Source: Planctomycetaceae bacterium UBA2671 | GTDB taxonomy: Bacteria > Planctomycetota > Planctomycetia > Planctomycetales > Planctomycetaceae | Direction of reading: 5' to 3' | DNA: 63,590 bases | NCBI GenBank assembly: GCA_002359185.1 | Contig: DEML01000118.1 | Coordinates: 18,287 to 81,876 of the forward strand | Part shown: piece by piece, positions 1 to 9,160 of the stretch | Layout of the letters: each line of letters begins with the position of its first letter | Position numbering within the stretch: position 1 is the first letter of the stretch | Program-made: the position numbers and the translations under genes | Notes under the pieces: model-generated | The model's input: only the letters and a program-made list of their open reading frames with translations | Database searches by the model: none | Told to the model about the DNA's origin: nothing

Positions 1-2
1 AC

Positions 3-22
3 CTATCGGCTTCAGCCGATAG
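3..22. terminator. Hairpin at the 3' end of the TauE/SafE gene
   Basis: A perfect 9-bp inverted repeat (CTATCGGCT, 2-nt loop, AGCCGATAG) lies 4 bases beyond the stop codon of the reverse-strand permease gene. The window ends 2 bases further on, so any T-tract cannot be seen. It is probably the terminator of that gene, or half of an intergenic repeat. Confidence 0.45.
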
Positions 23-26
23 TAAT

Positions 27-872
27 TCAGTTCAGCAGTGAGTAAATCGATAGACCAGCAGCAGTAAAAAGTAACAGCCAGGCAAAATGCTGCCGAAGGG
101 CTCCGCCGGACATCCGATCGCTCAACTGAACGCCGAGTTTCGCTCCCAGCGTCCCGCCGAGCAGCAAAATCATCACAGTTTGCAGATCAACACGCTGATA
201 AATGGCATGAATGATTGTCGCCTGAAACGCAATCAACCAGACAAGCAGCATCGACATCCGAGCCGCTCGTTTTGTGGGGATACCATATGCGTAATGCAGT
301 CCTGGCAGAATAATCACGCCACCGCTCAAGCCGATAAAACCGGAAAGAAAACCGACAAAAACTCCGAACCAACTCAGTGAAATAATTGAAACCTGATGCC
401 GTCGGTTTCTTCCAAAAACTTCGCAGGTTGGTCGCAGCCATTTGAATCTGGCCCAGCCAATTGGAATCGGCTTCCCACGATTATGCAGCATCGATTCCCA
501 CAAACTGAAAATTCCCAGCGACCAGAGTAGCACCAGGTAGGTAATTTGCACAATATTCGTCAACGAATCTGCGTTGGAGCCAACCTGCTCCTTCAATTGA
601 TTGAGCGAAGCGGATCCCCACAGCGTTCCCGCGATAATGCCCCCCATCAGAATACAGGGGATTCGCAAGTCCCGACGCCGTTGCCGAAAAGAGAGCGACG
701 CAGCAGTCGCAGGCCCAAGCACCTGACAGGCACAACTTCCAACAATCAGTTCCATGGGAATCGAGGTCGTAATACTCAGCAGGGGGACCAGCAGAAAACT
801 GCCCCCCACTCCAAACAGACCGGCTACAATTCCGGTAGCAGTTCCGGAAATCAAGACGATCAATGATTCCAT
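27..872 (-). CDS. TauE/SafE family membrane permease
   Basis: This is a 281-residue integral membrane protein of the TauE/SafE (DUF81) family, whose members are thought to export sulfite, sulfoacetate or other organosulfonates across the inner membrane. The family's internal duplication is visible: a glycine-rich membrane segment near residues 18-33 (GLFGVGGSFLLVPLL) is echoed near residues 173-192 (GFLSGFIGLSGGVIILPGL). About eight hydrophobic stretches are present and the length is normal. The start is ATG at 872 with no strong Shine-Dalgarno. It is transcribed alone and a hairpin follows the stop. The substrate cannot be read from sequence. Sulfite is plausible because sulfatases and a sulfite reductase lie elsewhere in the window, but they are not adjacent. 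Confidence 0.85.
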   Translation of the reverse strand: MESLIVLISGTATGIVAGLFGVGGSFLLVPLLSITTSIPMELIVGSCACQVLGPATAASLSFRQRRRDLRIPCILMGGIIAGTLWGSASLNQLKEQVGSNADSLTNIVQITYLVLLWSLGIFSLWESMLHNRGKPIPIGWARFKWLRPTCEVFGRNRRHQVSIISLSWFGVFVGFLSGFIGLSGGVIILPGLHYAYGIPTKRAARMSMLLVWLIAFQATIIHAIYQRVDLQTVMILLLGGTLGAKLGVQLSDRMSGGALRQHFAWLLLFTAAGLSIYSLLN

Positions 873-927
873 GAAATGTTCATTTCGTCCGTGAGAAAAC
901 TGTGAGCGCGATATAATTGAAGTGTGA

Positions 928-943
928 GCGCTTCGTGCTTGTA
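928..943. repeat. Half copy of palindromic family F
   Basis: The 16 bases GCGCTTCGTGCTTGTA are identical to the right arm of the long palindrome at 4794-4862. Here only one arm is present, about 20 bp from the stop codon of the next reverse-strand gene (965). Confidence 0.5.
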
Positions 944-964
944 CTTTCGAGTTAACCCATTTTG

Positions 965-1984
965 TTAAAACCCACGCGATTCAATAATGTCATCCATCGT
1001 ACGGAGCTGGTAGCCGATGTTGGTGAAATCGAGCAAGCTGCAAAGTCCGCGAACCGCTACTCCCATTCCATCCGGGCCGCTGAATCCACCGAATTGACCG
1101 CCCCCTTTAAGGTGCGGCTCCAGTTCCAGGAAGAAGCCGGGAACGCCGAGTTTGGTCACTTTTTCAGTTAATTTTGGCAAATGCTCGGCCAAGTCGCGGA
1201 AAATCGCTTCGTGACCGGAATCGCCAATGTCGGCTGGCACAAAGTTTTTCAAGCGGTTTTCATCAACTACACCCGTCCAGACGAGTGAAGGATCGATCCG
1301 GTAATCTTTGACATGAATCCAGCCAATGTGATCCCGCATCGCTTTGTATTCTTCAAACACCTGCACGGGAGTCATGTTTTGCGTGGAAAGATTTCCGCCA
1401 TCGAAAATACAGACCATATTCGGATGATTTACCTTCTCAGCCAGTTCCGCCAGATAATGCCCATTCTGACCAATTAAATTCGCTTCGACTTCCAGTCCAT
1501 AAACCACACCCGCTTTTTCACAGGCATCGACAATTTCGCCGATACGATCAACTGCTTGAGAAATATAAGCATCCGGCTTTTCAGTTTGCGGATGATAAAA
1601 CGAGAAGCCGCGAATCAGTTTGGCTCCCAGTGCCTGAGCAGCATTGATTGTGTTTTGAACTTCGCCTTCCAGATAGGCTTTCGGATCGACATATTTATTG
1701 TGCGAACCATCTTCAACATCAATCAGTTTCACCTTCCCAAGGCGGGCACCAATACTTGTGACGGTCATCCCGTAAGTGTCCTGAGTCTTTTTGACCTGCT
1801 CCCATTCGGAAGTCGACAAATCGACAATGTGCTTCACTTCGCCGGAACCGGTCACATCGACAAAGCGAGGACTGTAATATTTCAAGCCCAGGCTCGACAA
1901 GACGGCTAACTGTTCAATGATGGACTTCGTATTGGCAGCTTCATCGCCAAAAGCACTGATTAAAACTTCAGGTCGTGCAGACAT
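965..1984 (-). CDS. Sugar phosphate isomerase/epimerase-like TIM-barrel protein
   Basis: This 339-residue cytoplasmic protein belongs to the xylose-isomerase-like TIM-barrel superfamily (AP_endonuc_2 fold). Conserved metal-binding positions are visible in order: Glu in GLEVEANLIG, Asp in CIFDGGNLS, His in GWIHVKDY and Glu in FFLELEPHL. Such proteins isomerise or epimerise keto-sugars or inositol derivatives using a divalent metal; the exact substrate is unknown. A longer frame begins at a TTG at 2008, but ATG at 1984 is preferred because GGGAAGAG lies about 10 bases before it. It stands alone between repeat elements. A second, unrelated-looking member of the superfamily lies at 35519-36403. 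Confidence 0.8.
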   Translation of the reverse strand: MSARPEVLISAFGDEAANTKSIIEQLAVLSSLGLKYYSPRFVDVTGSGEVKHIVDLSTSEWEQVKKTQDTYGMTVTSIGARLGKVKLIDVEDGSHNKYVDPKAYLEGEVQNTINAAQALGAKLIRGFSFYHPQTEKPDAYISQAVDRIGEIVDACEKAGVVYGLEVEANLIGQNGHYLAELAEKVNHPNMVCIFDGGNLSTQNMTPVQVFEEYKAMRDHIGWIHVKDYRIDPSLVWTGVVDENRLKNFVPADIGDSGHEAIFRDLAEHLPKLTEKVTKLGVPGFFLELEPHLKGGGQFGGFSGPDGMGVAVRGLCSLLDFTNIGYQLRTMDDIIESRGF

Positions 1985-2040
1985 GCGAAAATTCTCTTCC
2001 CGGCTCAAATTAATTTCAGTTTATTTTTATGAGTCAACCT

Positions 2041-2173
2041 GTAGGTCAGGCACTGCCTGACGAAATTCGGTGTCGACAGCTATTCACGTCAGTATTAGGG
2101 TCCGCATAGCAGCCCTTAGAGTTGACATACTCAACGTCAACAACAATTTACGTCAGGCACAGCCTGACCTACG
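2041..2173. repeat. Palindromic repeat family A, copy A1 (two halves)
   Basis: Two inverted copies flank about 87 bp: GTAGGTCAGGCA-c-TGCCTGACG at 2041-2062 and its complement at 2150-2172. Each half is itself a palindrome. The element ends 66 bp from the stop codon of the AAA+/Fis gene. Related copies are at 17371, 19465, 29489, 44478, 50982 and 62011. Confidence 0.85.
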
Positions 2174-2238
2174 AATTTATTTTGACACTGAGAAGTGATG
2201 TTAGTCACTCGGACAGGGAATGAAAACCGAGGGCCGGA

Positions 2239-3234
2239 TCAGTTTTCATCCACTCGTGAACTCCGATGCGACGTCATGCCCAGCTTTTTCATTTTGTTAT
2301 AAAGGGTGACGCGACTGATCCCCAGAACCTGAGCGGCTTGCGTCCGATTGTGCTCGCAATCTGCCAGAGCATTGGCAATCAGTTCCAGTTCGGTTCTTGC
2401 AATCTGTTCGCCAAATCGATGATGCTGCACATCGAATTCCAGTCGCGTGAGGTAGTCCGCATTCGGAATATGCTCTGGATCAATTGCCGTCATACCAGAC
2501 GTTGGCTGAAACCATTCCGGTAAATCCGAAATGCCGATCGTTGTTCCTGAACATTGCTTGAGAGTTGCTGAAACGACCGCGTTTAATTCTCTCAGATTTC
2601 CGGGCCAGTCATGCAGTTGCAGTTTTTGAAGATAAGCCGATTCAATGTAGTGGATTGGCGAACGACCTGCTTCCGTTTTTGAACTCAGAATTTGACGCAC
2701 GAACTTGGAAATATGTTCTCGTTGTTCTCTCAGAGGTGGCAAGGTCATCTGACATCCTTGCAGCTTTTGCCGAATGGCAACTTCTTCAGAAGCATCTGGA
2801 GACAAAGGATCGAGAGTCTTCAGCGGATCAGCTGTCATTATCACAAGCGACAAACGGTTGTGCTGATGTTCAAAATCAGGTCTGCGTTTGATAAGCCTGA
2901 GTAAATCGAGCTGATGGGATTTGCCCAGGCGATCGATATTTGGAATCAGCAATGTGCCGGGGGATTGGCTATTGAGTTGCCGTTTCCAGTTGGCTGATCG
3001 CAAGCGAGCCAGTTTTGAGCTCGAATTCAACGGAGTCGACTCCCCCTCCAGGATCCGAAATATGCCCTTGTCCACATTCCGAAGCTGATGAAACTTCCGG
3101 ACCAGGGTCTTTTTTCCCGTTCCGGATTCACCAATGATCAACAAAACCGAATATCGCTCGGCCAGCTTACGCAGTTCCTGCAAATGCGGATCATTTTGAG
3201 CGAACCGCGATACCTGTTGTCCAAATTCGACCAT
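2239..3234 (-). CDS. Degenerate NtrC-type AAA+ protein with Fis-type DNA-binding domain
   Basis: This 331-residue protein has the layout of the AAA+ and DNA-binding parts of a sigma-54 activator but lacks a receiver domain. Walker A is intact (GESGTGKK, residues 35-42), the sensor/arginine-finger region is recognisable (LPPLREQR, 165-172; WPGNLREL, 210-217) and a clean Fis helix-turn-helix ends the protein (NRTQAAQVLGISRVTLYNKM, about 297-316). The sigma-54-contacting GAFTGA loop is missing. The Walker B position, normally LDEIGEL, reads IPNIDRL, so both acidic residues are lost. It probably binds DNA and perhaps ATP but should not remodel sigma-54 polymerase. A role as repressor or architectural regulator is inference. 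No target is evident; the gene is monocistronic. Confidence 0.8.
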   Translation of the reverse strand: MVEFGQQVSRFAQNDPHLQELRKLAERYSVLLIIGESGTGKKTLVRKFHQLRNVDKGIFRILEGESTPLNSSSKLARLRSANWKRQLNSQSPGTLLIPNIDRLGKSHQLDLLRLIKRRPDFEHQHNRLSLVIMTADPLKTLDPLSPDASEEVAIRQKLQGCQMTLPPLREQREHISKFVRQILSSKTEAGRSPIHYIESAYLQKLQLHDWPGNLRELNAVVSATLKQCSGTTIGISDLPEWFQPTSGMTAIDPEHIPNADYLTRLEFDVQHHRFGEQIARTELELIANALADCEHNRTQAAQVLGISRVTLYNKMKKLGMTSHRSSRVDEN

Positions 3235-3723
3235 GTTGTATTACCTAATTGTGTCCGCAAGGCGCATCAATACCATGTATAATGCAGGGTGGCTGTGGGC
3301 GAACGTAGTGTGCCCCCAGAATCAACAACGAACTGGGTCTTCGCTTGGCTACGACCCAAGCCACCCGGATTTGAATTCCTCATTCAACAGATACAAATCT
3401 GATACCGAGCGGCTTCGAAAAGTTTTGATGGAGCAAATTTTCAGGAGAAATCTCTGCAAAATCACTGTGATTCAAGTAGAAATCAAACGGTCAGATTTCG
3501 AGGCGATATTGTGAATAGAACTTAACACAAGAGTACAAGACGCATCATTTTTGTTTGTTTATGATGTCAAATTGCAACAACAGGGAACGAATTCATTGCT
3601 TGGACTGGTCTTCATTTTCCGGGCATGTTAAAACGTACTGACTGAACTCAATCAATAAAACACGGGAAGTCTTCTGGTAGGAAGCTCACTGGAATGACGC
3701 CCCGCTATCGGGAAGAAAAAACG
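3235..3723. other. 489-bp divergent intergenic region with repeat D1
   Basis: This gap separates the divergent AAA+/Fis gene and the transaldolase gene, so both promoters should lie here. It holds repeat D1 (3287-3366). The remainder is AT-rich and shows no convincing ORF, sigma-70 box pair or known RNA motif. Confidence 0.5.
3287..3366. repeat. Palindromic repeat family D, copy D1
   Basis: The element begins GGGTGGCTGTGGGCGAACG and ends with a roughly complementary arm (GGCTACGACCCAAGCCACCC), giving a long imperfect hairpin of about 80 bp. Related elements occur at 19287, 30762 and 58864. Confidence 0.7.
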
Positions 3724-4779
<1,056 letters not shown>

Positions 4780-4793
4780 GTTGCGAGTTGTAA

Positions 4794-4862
4794 TACAAGC
4801 ACGAAGCTCAAGCGAGTGAGTCGAATCCAAAATAACACACTCGCTTGCGCTTCGTGCTTGTA
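4794..4862. repeat. Long palindrome, family F, copy F2
   Basis: Arms of about 25 bp (TACAAGCACGAAGC followed by CAAGCGAGTG, and their complements) differ by one mismatch and enclose about 19 bp. The palindrome starts 15 bp after the transaldolase stop codon and could end its transcript, although no T-tract follows directly. Confidence 0.8.
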
Positions 4863-4927
4863 TCCTTTTGATTCCAGTTTCATCGTAAACATTCGTTTTC
4901 AGCGTTTACTTTCTAAAGAGACCTCCC

Positions 4928-6043
4928 ATGAGTGAAGAGTGGATTTCTGAGCGGATGTTGAAGATCGATGCCTCAGGGATTCGCAAGGTGTTCGATCTGG
5001 CGGCCAACATGACCGATCCAATCAATCTGAGCATTGGTCAGCCGCATTTCGATACTCCAGAATCGATTAAAGAGGCCTTCAAAAAAGCGATTGATGAAGG
5101 CAAGAATGCATACAGTCAAACGCAGGGGATCAAGCCGTTAATTGAGCGAATCCAAGGGGATATCGATCAGCAGTTTGGGCATGATGACCGTAAAGTCTTC
5201 ATCAGCAGTGGCACGAGCGGTGCATTAATGATGGCTCTCTGCACGCTGGTCAACCCGGGTGATGAAGTGATCGTGTTCGATCCCTGGTTTGTCATGTACA
5301 AACATTTGACAACGCTCGCGGGTGGGAAAGTTGTCGAAGTCGATACCTATCCCGATTTCAAAATCGATATCGCCAAAGTTGAAGCGGCAATTACACCGCG
5401 AACGAAAGTGATTCTGTTCAACAGCCCCAGCAATCCCACCGGATATGTCGCGACACCGGCAGAAATGCAGGAGTTGGCAGAACTGGCGCTCAAGCACGAT
5501 ATCGCACTGATCAGCGATGAGATCTATCGTCAGTTCTGCTACGACGAACCGTTCTGCAGTCCTGCTCAATGGAACGATCAGACGATTGTCATTGATGGCT
5601 TCAGCAAATCGCACTCGATGACCGGTCACCGCGTCGGCTTCTGTCACGGTCCACAGCACATCATTCAGCAGATGTTAAAGTTGCAGCAGTTTACGTTCGT
5701 CTGTGCGCCCCACCCGGCTCAATGGGCGGCGCTGGCGGCTTGCGATGTTGACATGTCTACTGAAGTGGACGAGTATCGACAGAAGCGGGATTTCATGGTC
5801 GAAGCATTAAGCGACTACGAAATCCACGGAGCCGGCGGAGCGTTCTATCTGTTCGTCAAAGCTCCCTGGGGAACGGCGACCGAATTCGTCAAAGAAGCAA
5901 TTGCCCGCAACCTGCTCATCATCCCCGGCAATGTCTTCAGCAGCAAAGACACCCACTTCCGCATCTCCTATGCTGCCCCGCAAAAGACTCTCGAACGAGG
6001 CGTGCAGGTATTGAAAGAGTTACGGCATTTGAAATCGGAGTAA
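4928..6043 (+). CDS. Class I/II PLP-dependent aminotransferase
   Basis: This 371-residue fold-type I aminotransferase has the full set of class I motifs: SGTSGAL for the cofactor phosphate (94-100), NSPSNPTG (165-172), SDEIY (196-200) and the PLP lysine in DGFSKSHSMTGHRVGF (about K227). The N-terminal INLSIGQPHFDTP is typical of the aspartate/aromatic aminotransferase subgroup (AspC/PatA-like). It should move an amino group between an amino acid and a 2-oxo acid in the cytoplasm; the amino acid cannot be fixed from sequence. The start is the ATG at 4928. It converges on the J-domain gene with only 27 bp between stops and no obvious terminator. Confidence 0.88.
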   Translation: MSEEWISERMLKIDASGIRKVFDLAANMTDPINLSIGQPHFDTPESIKEAFKKAIDEGKNAYSQTQGIKPLIERIQGDIDQQFGHDDRKVFISSGTSGALMMALCTLVNPGDEVIVFDPWFVMYKHLTTLAGGKVVEVDTYPDFKIDIAKVEAAITPRTKVILFNSPSNPTGYVATPAEMQELAELALKHDIALISDEIYRQFCYDEPFCSPAQWNDQTIVIDGFSKSHSMTGHRVGFCHGPQHIIQQMLKLQQFTFVCAPHPAQWAALAACDVDMSTEVDEYRQKRDFMVEALSDYEIHGAGGAFYLFVKAPWGTATEFVKEAIARNLLIIPGNVFSSKDTHFRISYAAPQKTLERGVQVLKELRHLKSE

Positions 6044-6070
6044 GATTTCGATGTGATAGCTCTGATTTGC

Positions 6071-7684
6071 TTATTCAAAATCGAGAGCGGTGCGGTAGAT
6101 GCGTAGAGCAGGGTCCTTTAACACGAGTGCTCCATAATAGACCTGAAAATCTGTGACTTGAGGATTATCTTCAACCAGCCAGCCATCAAATGCTCGATGT
6201 AACTGCCAGTACGTTGGGCGGTTTAGCTGTAGGAATTTAAGAGCTTCAGGACGAACTTTGATTTGATAACGAGAAATTGTAAGAATTCGCTCGATATAGT
6301 TTTGAAATCCCCAAGAGAAAAATAATGCTGTAATCAGACCAAGGATAATCACCAAGACGAATAGAAAAGAGCTACTATCGACATTAAAAAATGCCAAGGC
6401 TGTAATGCATATTGTAAGCTGAGCAATCATCCAACCGAAAAAGGATAGCTGGGACACAATTTGTGGCGATATCGAACCCTTCAAGCTTTGAATCCATTCG
6501 CGAGAGCAACGAGTCGCCTGCTCAATATCAAGTTGTTGGCTATATCTTTGACGCTGTTGTTTCGCATAATGAGCCAACCATTCCCATACCGACACTAACT
6601 GCTGTTGAAGCAAGCTCTTTTTTTCCTGAGTTTGAAATCGTCGAGACCAGTCAGGAAATGTCTGACTTAATTTTCTTTGAAATTCCCAATATTCATCCAG
6701 TCCATTTTCATGATCACTCAAGCAAAGTGATTGCAATTGACTATGGAATTGCAAAAAATGAACTGACTCCTTTTGCTCCGGATTCAGTTTTTTAAATGTA
6801 CTCAGATAGTTTCTTAAGAGTTCAAAGAATTCTAAAGAGAATTCCAGATGATGGTTAACCAGATCGGCATGATTTTCCAGAAAGTTGACCTGCTCATCAA
6901 TCCAATCGGAAGACGATGTCCAGACAGCTGGAATCAACCAAGCCGAGAGAATAGCCACAAACTGTTCCGGAAAATGATCTCGATATGGTTGAAGATAGTC
7001 ATTCCATAAGCGTTCAAATGTGGCAAAATCAGTTTTTAGTAAGTAATCCCACAGAGGCTCAGTCAGTAACAGTCTTCGTGCAGGCGGGACTGCCAGACAA
7101 ATGAGATTGAGTACATCTTCTGCCTGATCACGAGTTTCCGCTTGAGAGCAATACTGGCTTACAAAGCGGTGTAAAGTTGAATCGTGAGGAAACGATTTCA
7201 GGCCAACACACAGCCAGTTCAAAAACGATTGCTCGGGCTGTCCGTCAATCACTTCGCTGACAATCGCCAGATGAATGTAGTCGATCGGGGCCTTATCAGG
7301 TTTAGCCGTCAGCTGTAAGAACCATTCTTCGGGTGTGTGGGATTCCAGGATTTCTTCGAGAGAGACTATGACAACTGGCTTGGGAAGGTCATGTGTTTCT
7401 GAAGTGAATGATCCACTGGAAGATTCTTCAGACAGGTCAACGGAAATGCTGATTCCAGATGCAGAGAACTCAAAGGAGTCGTCCTCAGTTCGATAACTCA
7501 ACCAGCGTTCAAGTTGTTCAAAAGCATCGCGGATTTTCCGGAATTCTTCCGGCTGTTGTTCCGGACGATAAACCTTAATTAAACGGCCGTAGGCTCGTTT
7601 CAAATCGCGGCGGTCGTAGTCTTCAGACAATTCAAAAAACCGAACTGGCTGATCAGGCAATAAATTCCAGTCCGGTTCAGTCAT
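6071..7684 (-). CDS. Divergent J-domain protein with RPE motif and membrane segments
   Basis: This is a 537-residue protein. The first 60 residues look like a J domain (helix II RDLKRAYGRLIKVY, helix III EEFRKIRDAFEQL), but the catalytic HPD tripeptide is RPE (about residues 40-42), so it probably does not stimulate DnaK in the usual way. A long helical, Gln/Leu-rich middle follows, then two hydrophobic segments near residues 420-470, and a short C-terminal cytosolic part. The preferred start is ATG at 7684; a TTG at 7714 is in frame, and neither has a good ribosome site. It lies 40 bp after the gene at 7725-8435, which also ends in a membrane helix, so the two may form a pair. Function unknown. 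Confidence 0.7.
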   Translation of the reverse strand: MTEPDWNLLPDQPVRFFELSEDYDRRDLKRAYGRLIKVYRPEQQPEEFRKIRDAFEQLERWLSYRTEDDSFEFSASGISISVDLSEESSSGSFTSETHDLPKPVVIVSLEEILESHTPEEWFLQLTAKPDKAPIDYIHLAIVSEVIDGQPEQSFLNWLCVGLKSFPHDSTLHRFVSQYCSQAETRDQAEDVLNLICLAVPPARRLLLTEPLWDYLLKTDFATFERLWNDYLQPYRDHFPEQFVAILSAWLIPAVWTSSSDWIDEQVNFLENHADLVNHHLEFSLEFFELLRNYLSTFKKLNPEQKESVHFLQFHSQLQSLCLSDHENGLDEYWEFQRKLSQTFPDWSRRFQTQEKKSLLQQQLVSVWEWLAHYAKQQRQRYSQQLDIEQATRCSREWIQSLKGSISPQIVSQLSFFGWMIAQLTICITALAFFNVDSSSFLFVLVIILGLITALFFSWGFQNYIERILTISRYQIKVRPEALKFLQLNRPTYWQLHRAFDGWLVEDNPQVTDFQVYYGALVLKDPALRIYRTALDFE

Positions 7685-7724
7685 GATATCGGGGCGTATC
7701 AAAAAAGTAATCAAAGACGACTAT

Positions 7725-8435
7725 TTAAAGTGATCTGAAAATGGTGATGATCAGTCGTATCACCATCACGATTGCCACAATGATGACAAAATATTTCAGC
7801 CCGCTCAATTCCGAGCCTTGAGAAGAAGGTTCATCCTCCGTAATCGCTATCTGAGATTCAGCATTCAACTTTAAGTGAGCAATGGGAGAAATGAGCCGAC
7901 GAATTTCAGACCAGTCCATTGGAATGTAAGTCAACAACAGTTGCGCAGAGTTTCGATAACGGACCCGATCTCGATTTTCCAGGTTCGCATCGTGCAGCAA
8001 GTTGGTTAGCTGAATCTGTGCTTCTGAGGAAGAGGCAATCAGCAGGCGTTGGACCCATTTCAAAAATTGAGTATCCATCTGCAGATGTGATGATATCTCC
8101 GACCATTTTTTGCGAAGTTGTATCAGTTGCAGAAGTTGTTGTTGTCGTTTCTGAAGATTTGGAAAATTCGTAAGTTTATTTGATTCAAGGTCCTGAAGTT
8201 GCTTTATCGTGGTCTCTGGCGATTCAGACCAGAAACGTCCGGCAATTTTTTGCAGTTTTCCTTCGAGTTGTTCCTGGAATCGAGATGCCAGATGTTGGGA
8301 ATGAGAAGCCGAATCCAGATCTAGAAAATTCCGACGGGCATTAAAAACACCAGATGGCGAATCAATAGCTTTCTCAGAACAGGTTTCCAGCAGATACTTC
8401 TTAATGGCTGATTTTGATCGACTCACAATAAACAT
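7725..8435 (-). CDS. Uncharacterised tail-anchored protein, partner of the J-domain gene
   Basis: I do not recognise this 236-residue protein. It is polar and rich in Gln, Leu and Ser, with probable helices through residues 45-180, and ends in a single hydrophobic segment (LKYFVIIVAIVMVIRLIITI, about 213-232) followed by FRSL. This suggests an N-in, C-terminal membrane anchor. It has no signal peptide. It sits immediately upstream of, and on the same strand as, the J-domain-like gene, which also has helical soluble regions and membrane segments near the C-terminus, so a joint membrane function is likely. ATG at 8435 is used; the ribosome site is weak. Confidence 0.6.
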   Translation of the reverse strand: MFIVSRSKSAIKKYLLETCSEKAIDSPSGVFNARRNFLDLDSASHSQHLASRFQEQLEGKLQKIAGRFWSESPETTIKQLQDLESNKLTNFPNLQKRQQQLLQLIQLRKKWSEISSHLQMDTQFLKWVQRLLIASSSEAQIQLTNLLHDANLENRDRVRYRNSAQLLLTYIPMDWSEIRRLISPIAHLKLNAESQIAITEDEPSSQGSELSGLKYFVIIVAIVMVIRLIITIFRSL

Positions 8436-8476
8436 CCCAAATTCTGGGAAGATGAACTTATCTCACAACCGCGCAT

Positions 8477-8501
8477 AAGAAAACCCGCCAACATGACGGG
8501 T
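8477..8501 (-). terminator. Intrinsic terminator of the bL37-like gene
   Basis: Read on the reverse strand, ACCCG and CGGGT arms (with CA/TG pairing inside) are followed directly by TTTCTT. The site is 30 bp downstream of the stop codon at 8531, which supports the 33-codon gene as its own transcription unit. Confidence 0.65.
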
Positions 8502-8530
8502 CGAGTGTGCGCGTGATCACGTGAGGTTGC

Positions 8531-8632
8531 CTAGGACAATCGCAGACCTGCTCGTTTTGCCTTGCGTGCTTTTGCACTGGCTGGACGCTTGCCGTGATTT
8601 GCTTTTTTCAATTTACGCTGAGTTTTTGCCAT
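8531..8632 (-). CDS. Small basic protein resembling ribosomal protein bL37
   Basis: This 33-codon ORF starts with ATG at 8632, 8 bases after GGGAG, and ends with TAG. The product is extremely basic (13 Lys/Arg in 33) and contains KKANHGKRPA near residues 9-18. From memory, the actinobacterial large-subunit protein bL37, a peptide of about 24 residues seen in mycobacterial ribosome structures, has KANHGKRP in the same setting. Basic tail, size, good ribosome site and a terminator just downstream all fit a small ribosomal protein. Planctomycete genomes carry similar short ORFs, usually left unannotated. If right, it would sit in ribosomal RNA of the 50S subunit. The alternative is a different small nucleic-acid-binding protein. 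Confidence 0.75.
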   Translation of the reverse strand: MAKTQRKLKKANHGKRPASAKARKAKRAGLRLS

Positions 8633-9151
8633 TTTAGGCTCCCGATATATCTTGAATTGTTAGTGAATATGCATTGATTAAGTGCAACACATTCTAACAG
8701 TCGAGCAATTTCTGGCAAGACTTAAAGGATTTCGTTCCGGCATCCATTCAAAAATTGAAGTAACCGAAACTCATCCAGTGTCATTTTATGCACGTGTATT
8801 AATATAGGAGTACATGATGCTGGAGTTTTTGAAAGTGGTTTCAAAATTGTCAAGACGTTTGTTTCGAAGGCGAAAATATCCATATCCATCTACTGTGTAT
8901 TAACTTACGGCACTCTGTCATTTTGACGCAAAACCCCTCAGTATCAGGAAATTCCAGTTTCTTTGAGACCGGATTCAAATTATGCCGGTTGTCCCGCCGA
9001 TAACGCTTATAGGAATTCGTGCGCGGATTCCGATGATCAGGTTATTGATCATTAAAGTTCACACAGTATCCGCGAAGTGTTGAACTTTGATGAATTCTCT
9101 GCTCGCGTATCGTGGGGATACTCGGGGCGAGTCATATCGATGGGGTGGGAA
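8633..9151. other. Intergenic region with candidate small ORF
   Basis: This roughly 520-bp gap lies between the divergent bL37-like gene and the TolC-like gene. It contains the 29-codon ORF at 8814-8903. Outside it I see AT-rich DNA with no known RNA motif and no copy of the repeat families. Confidence 0.4.
8814..8903 (+). CDS. Candidate 29-residue cationic peptide
   Basis: A short ORF begins ATGATG, preceded by TAGGAG with 4-7 bases of spacing, and ends TAA. The product has a hydrophobic/amphipathic N-terminal half (MMLEFLKVVSKL), a run of arginines (SRRLFRRRK) and a tyrosine-rich end (YPYPSTVY). No homologue is known to me. The good Shine-Dalgarno and the biased composition argue for it; the short length argues against it, since a frame of this size is common by chance. 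It could be a membrane-active or regulatory small protein or a leader peptide, but it ends about 250 bp before the next gene. Confidence 0.35.
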   Translation: MMLEFLKVVSKLSRRLFRRRKYPYPSTVY

Positions 9152-9160
9152 ATGGTTGGA

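Noticed and set aside
2239..3234. Functional sigma-54 activator
   Set aside because: GAFTGA loop and Walker B acidic residues are missing, so classical activation is not supported.
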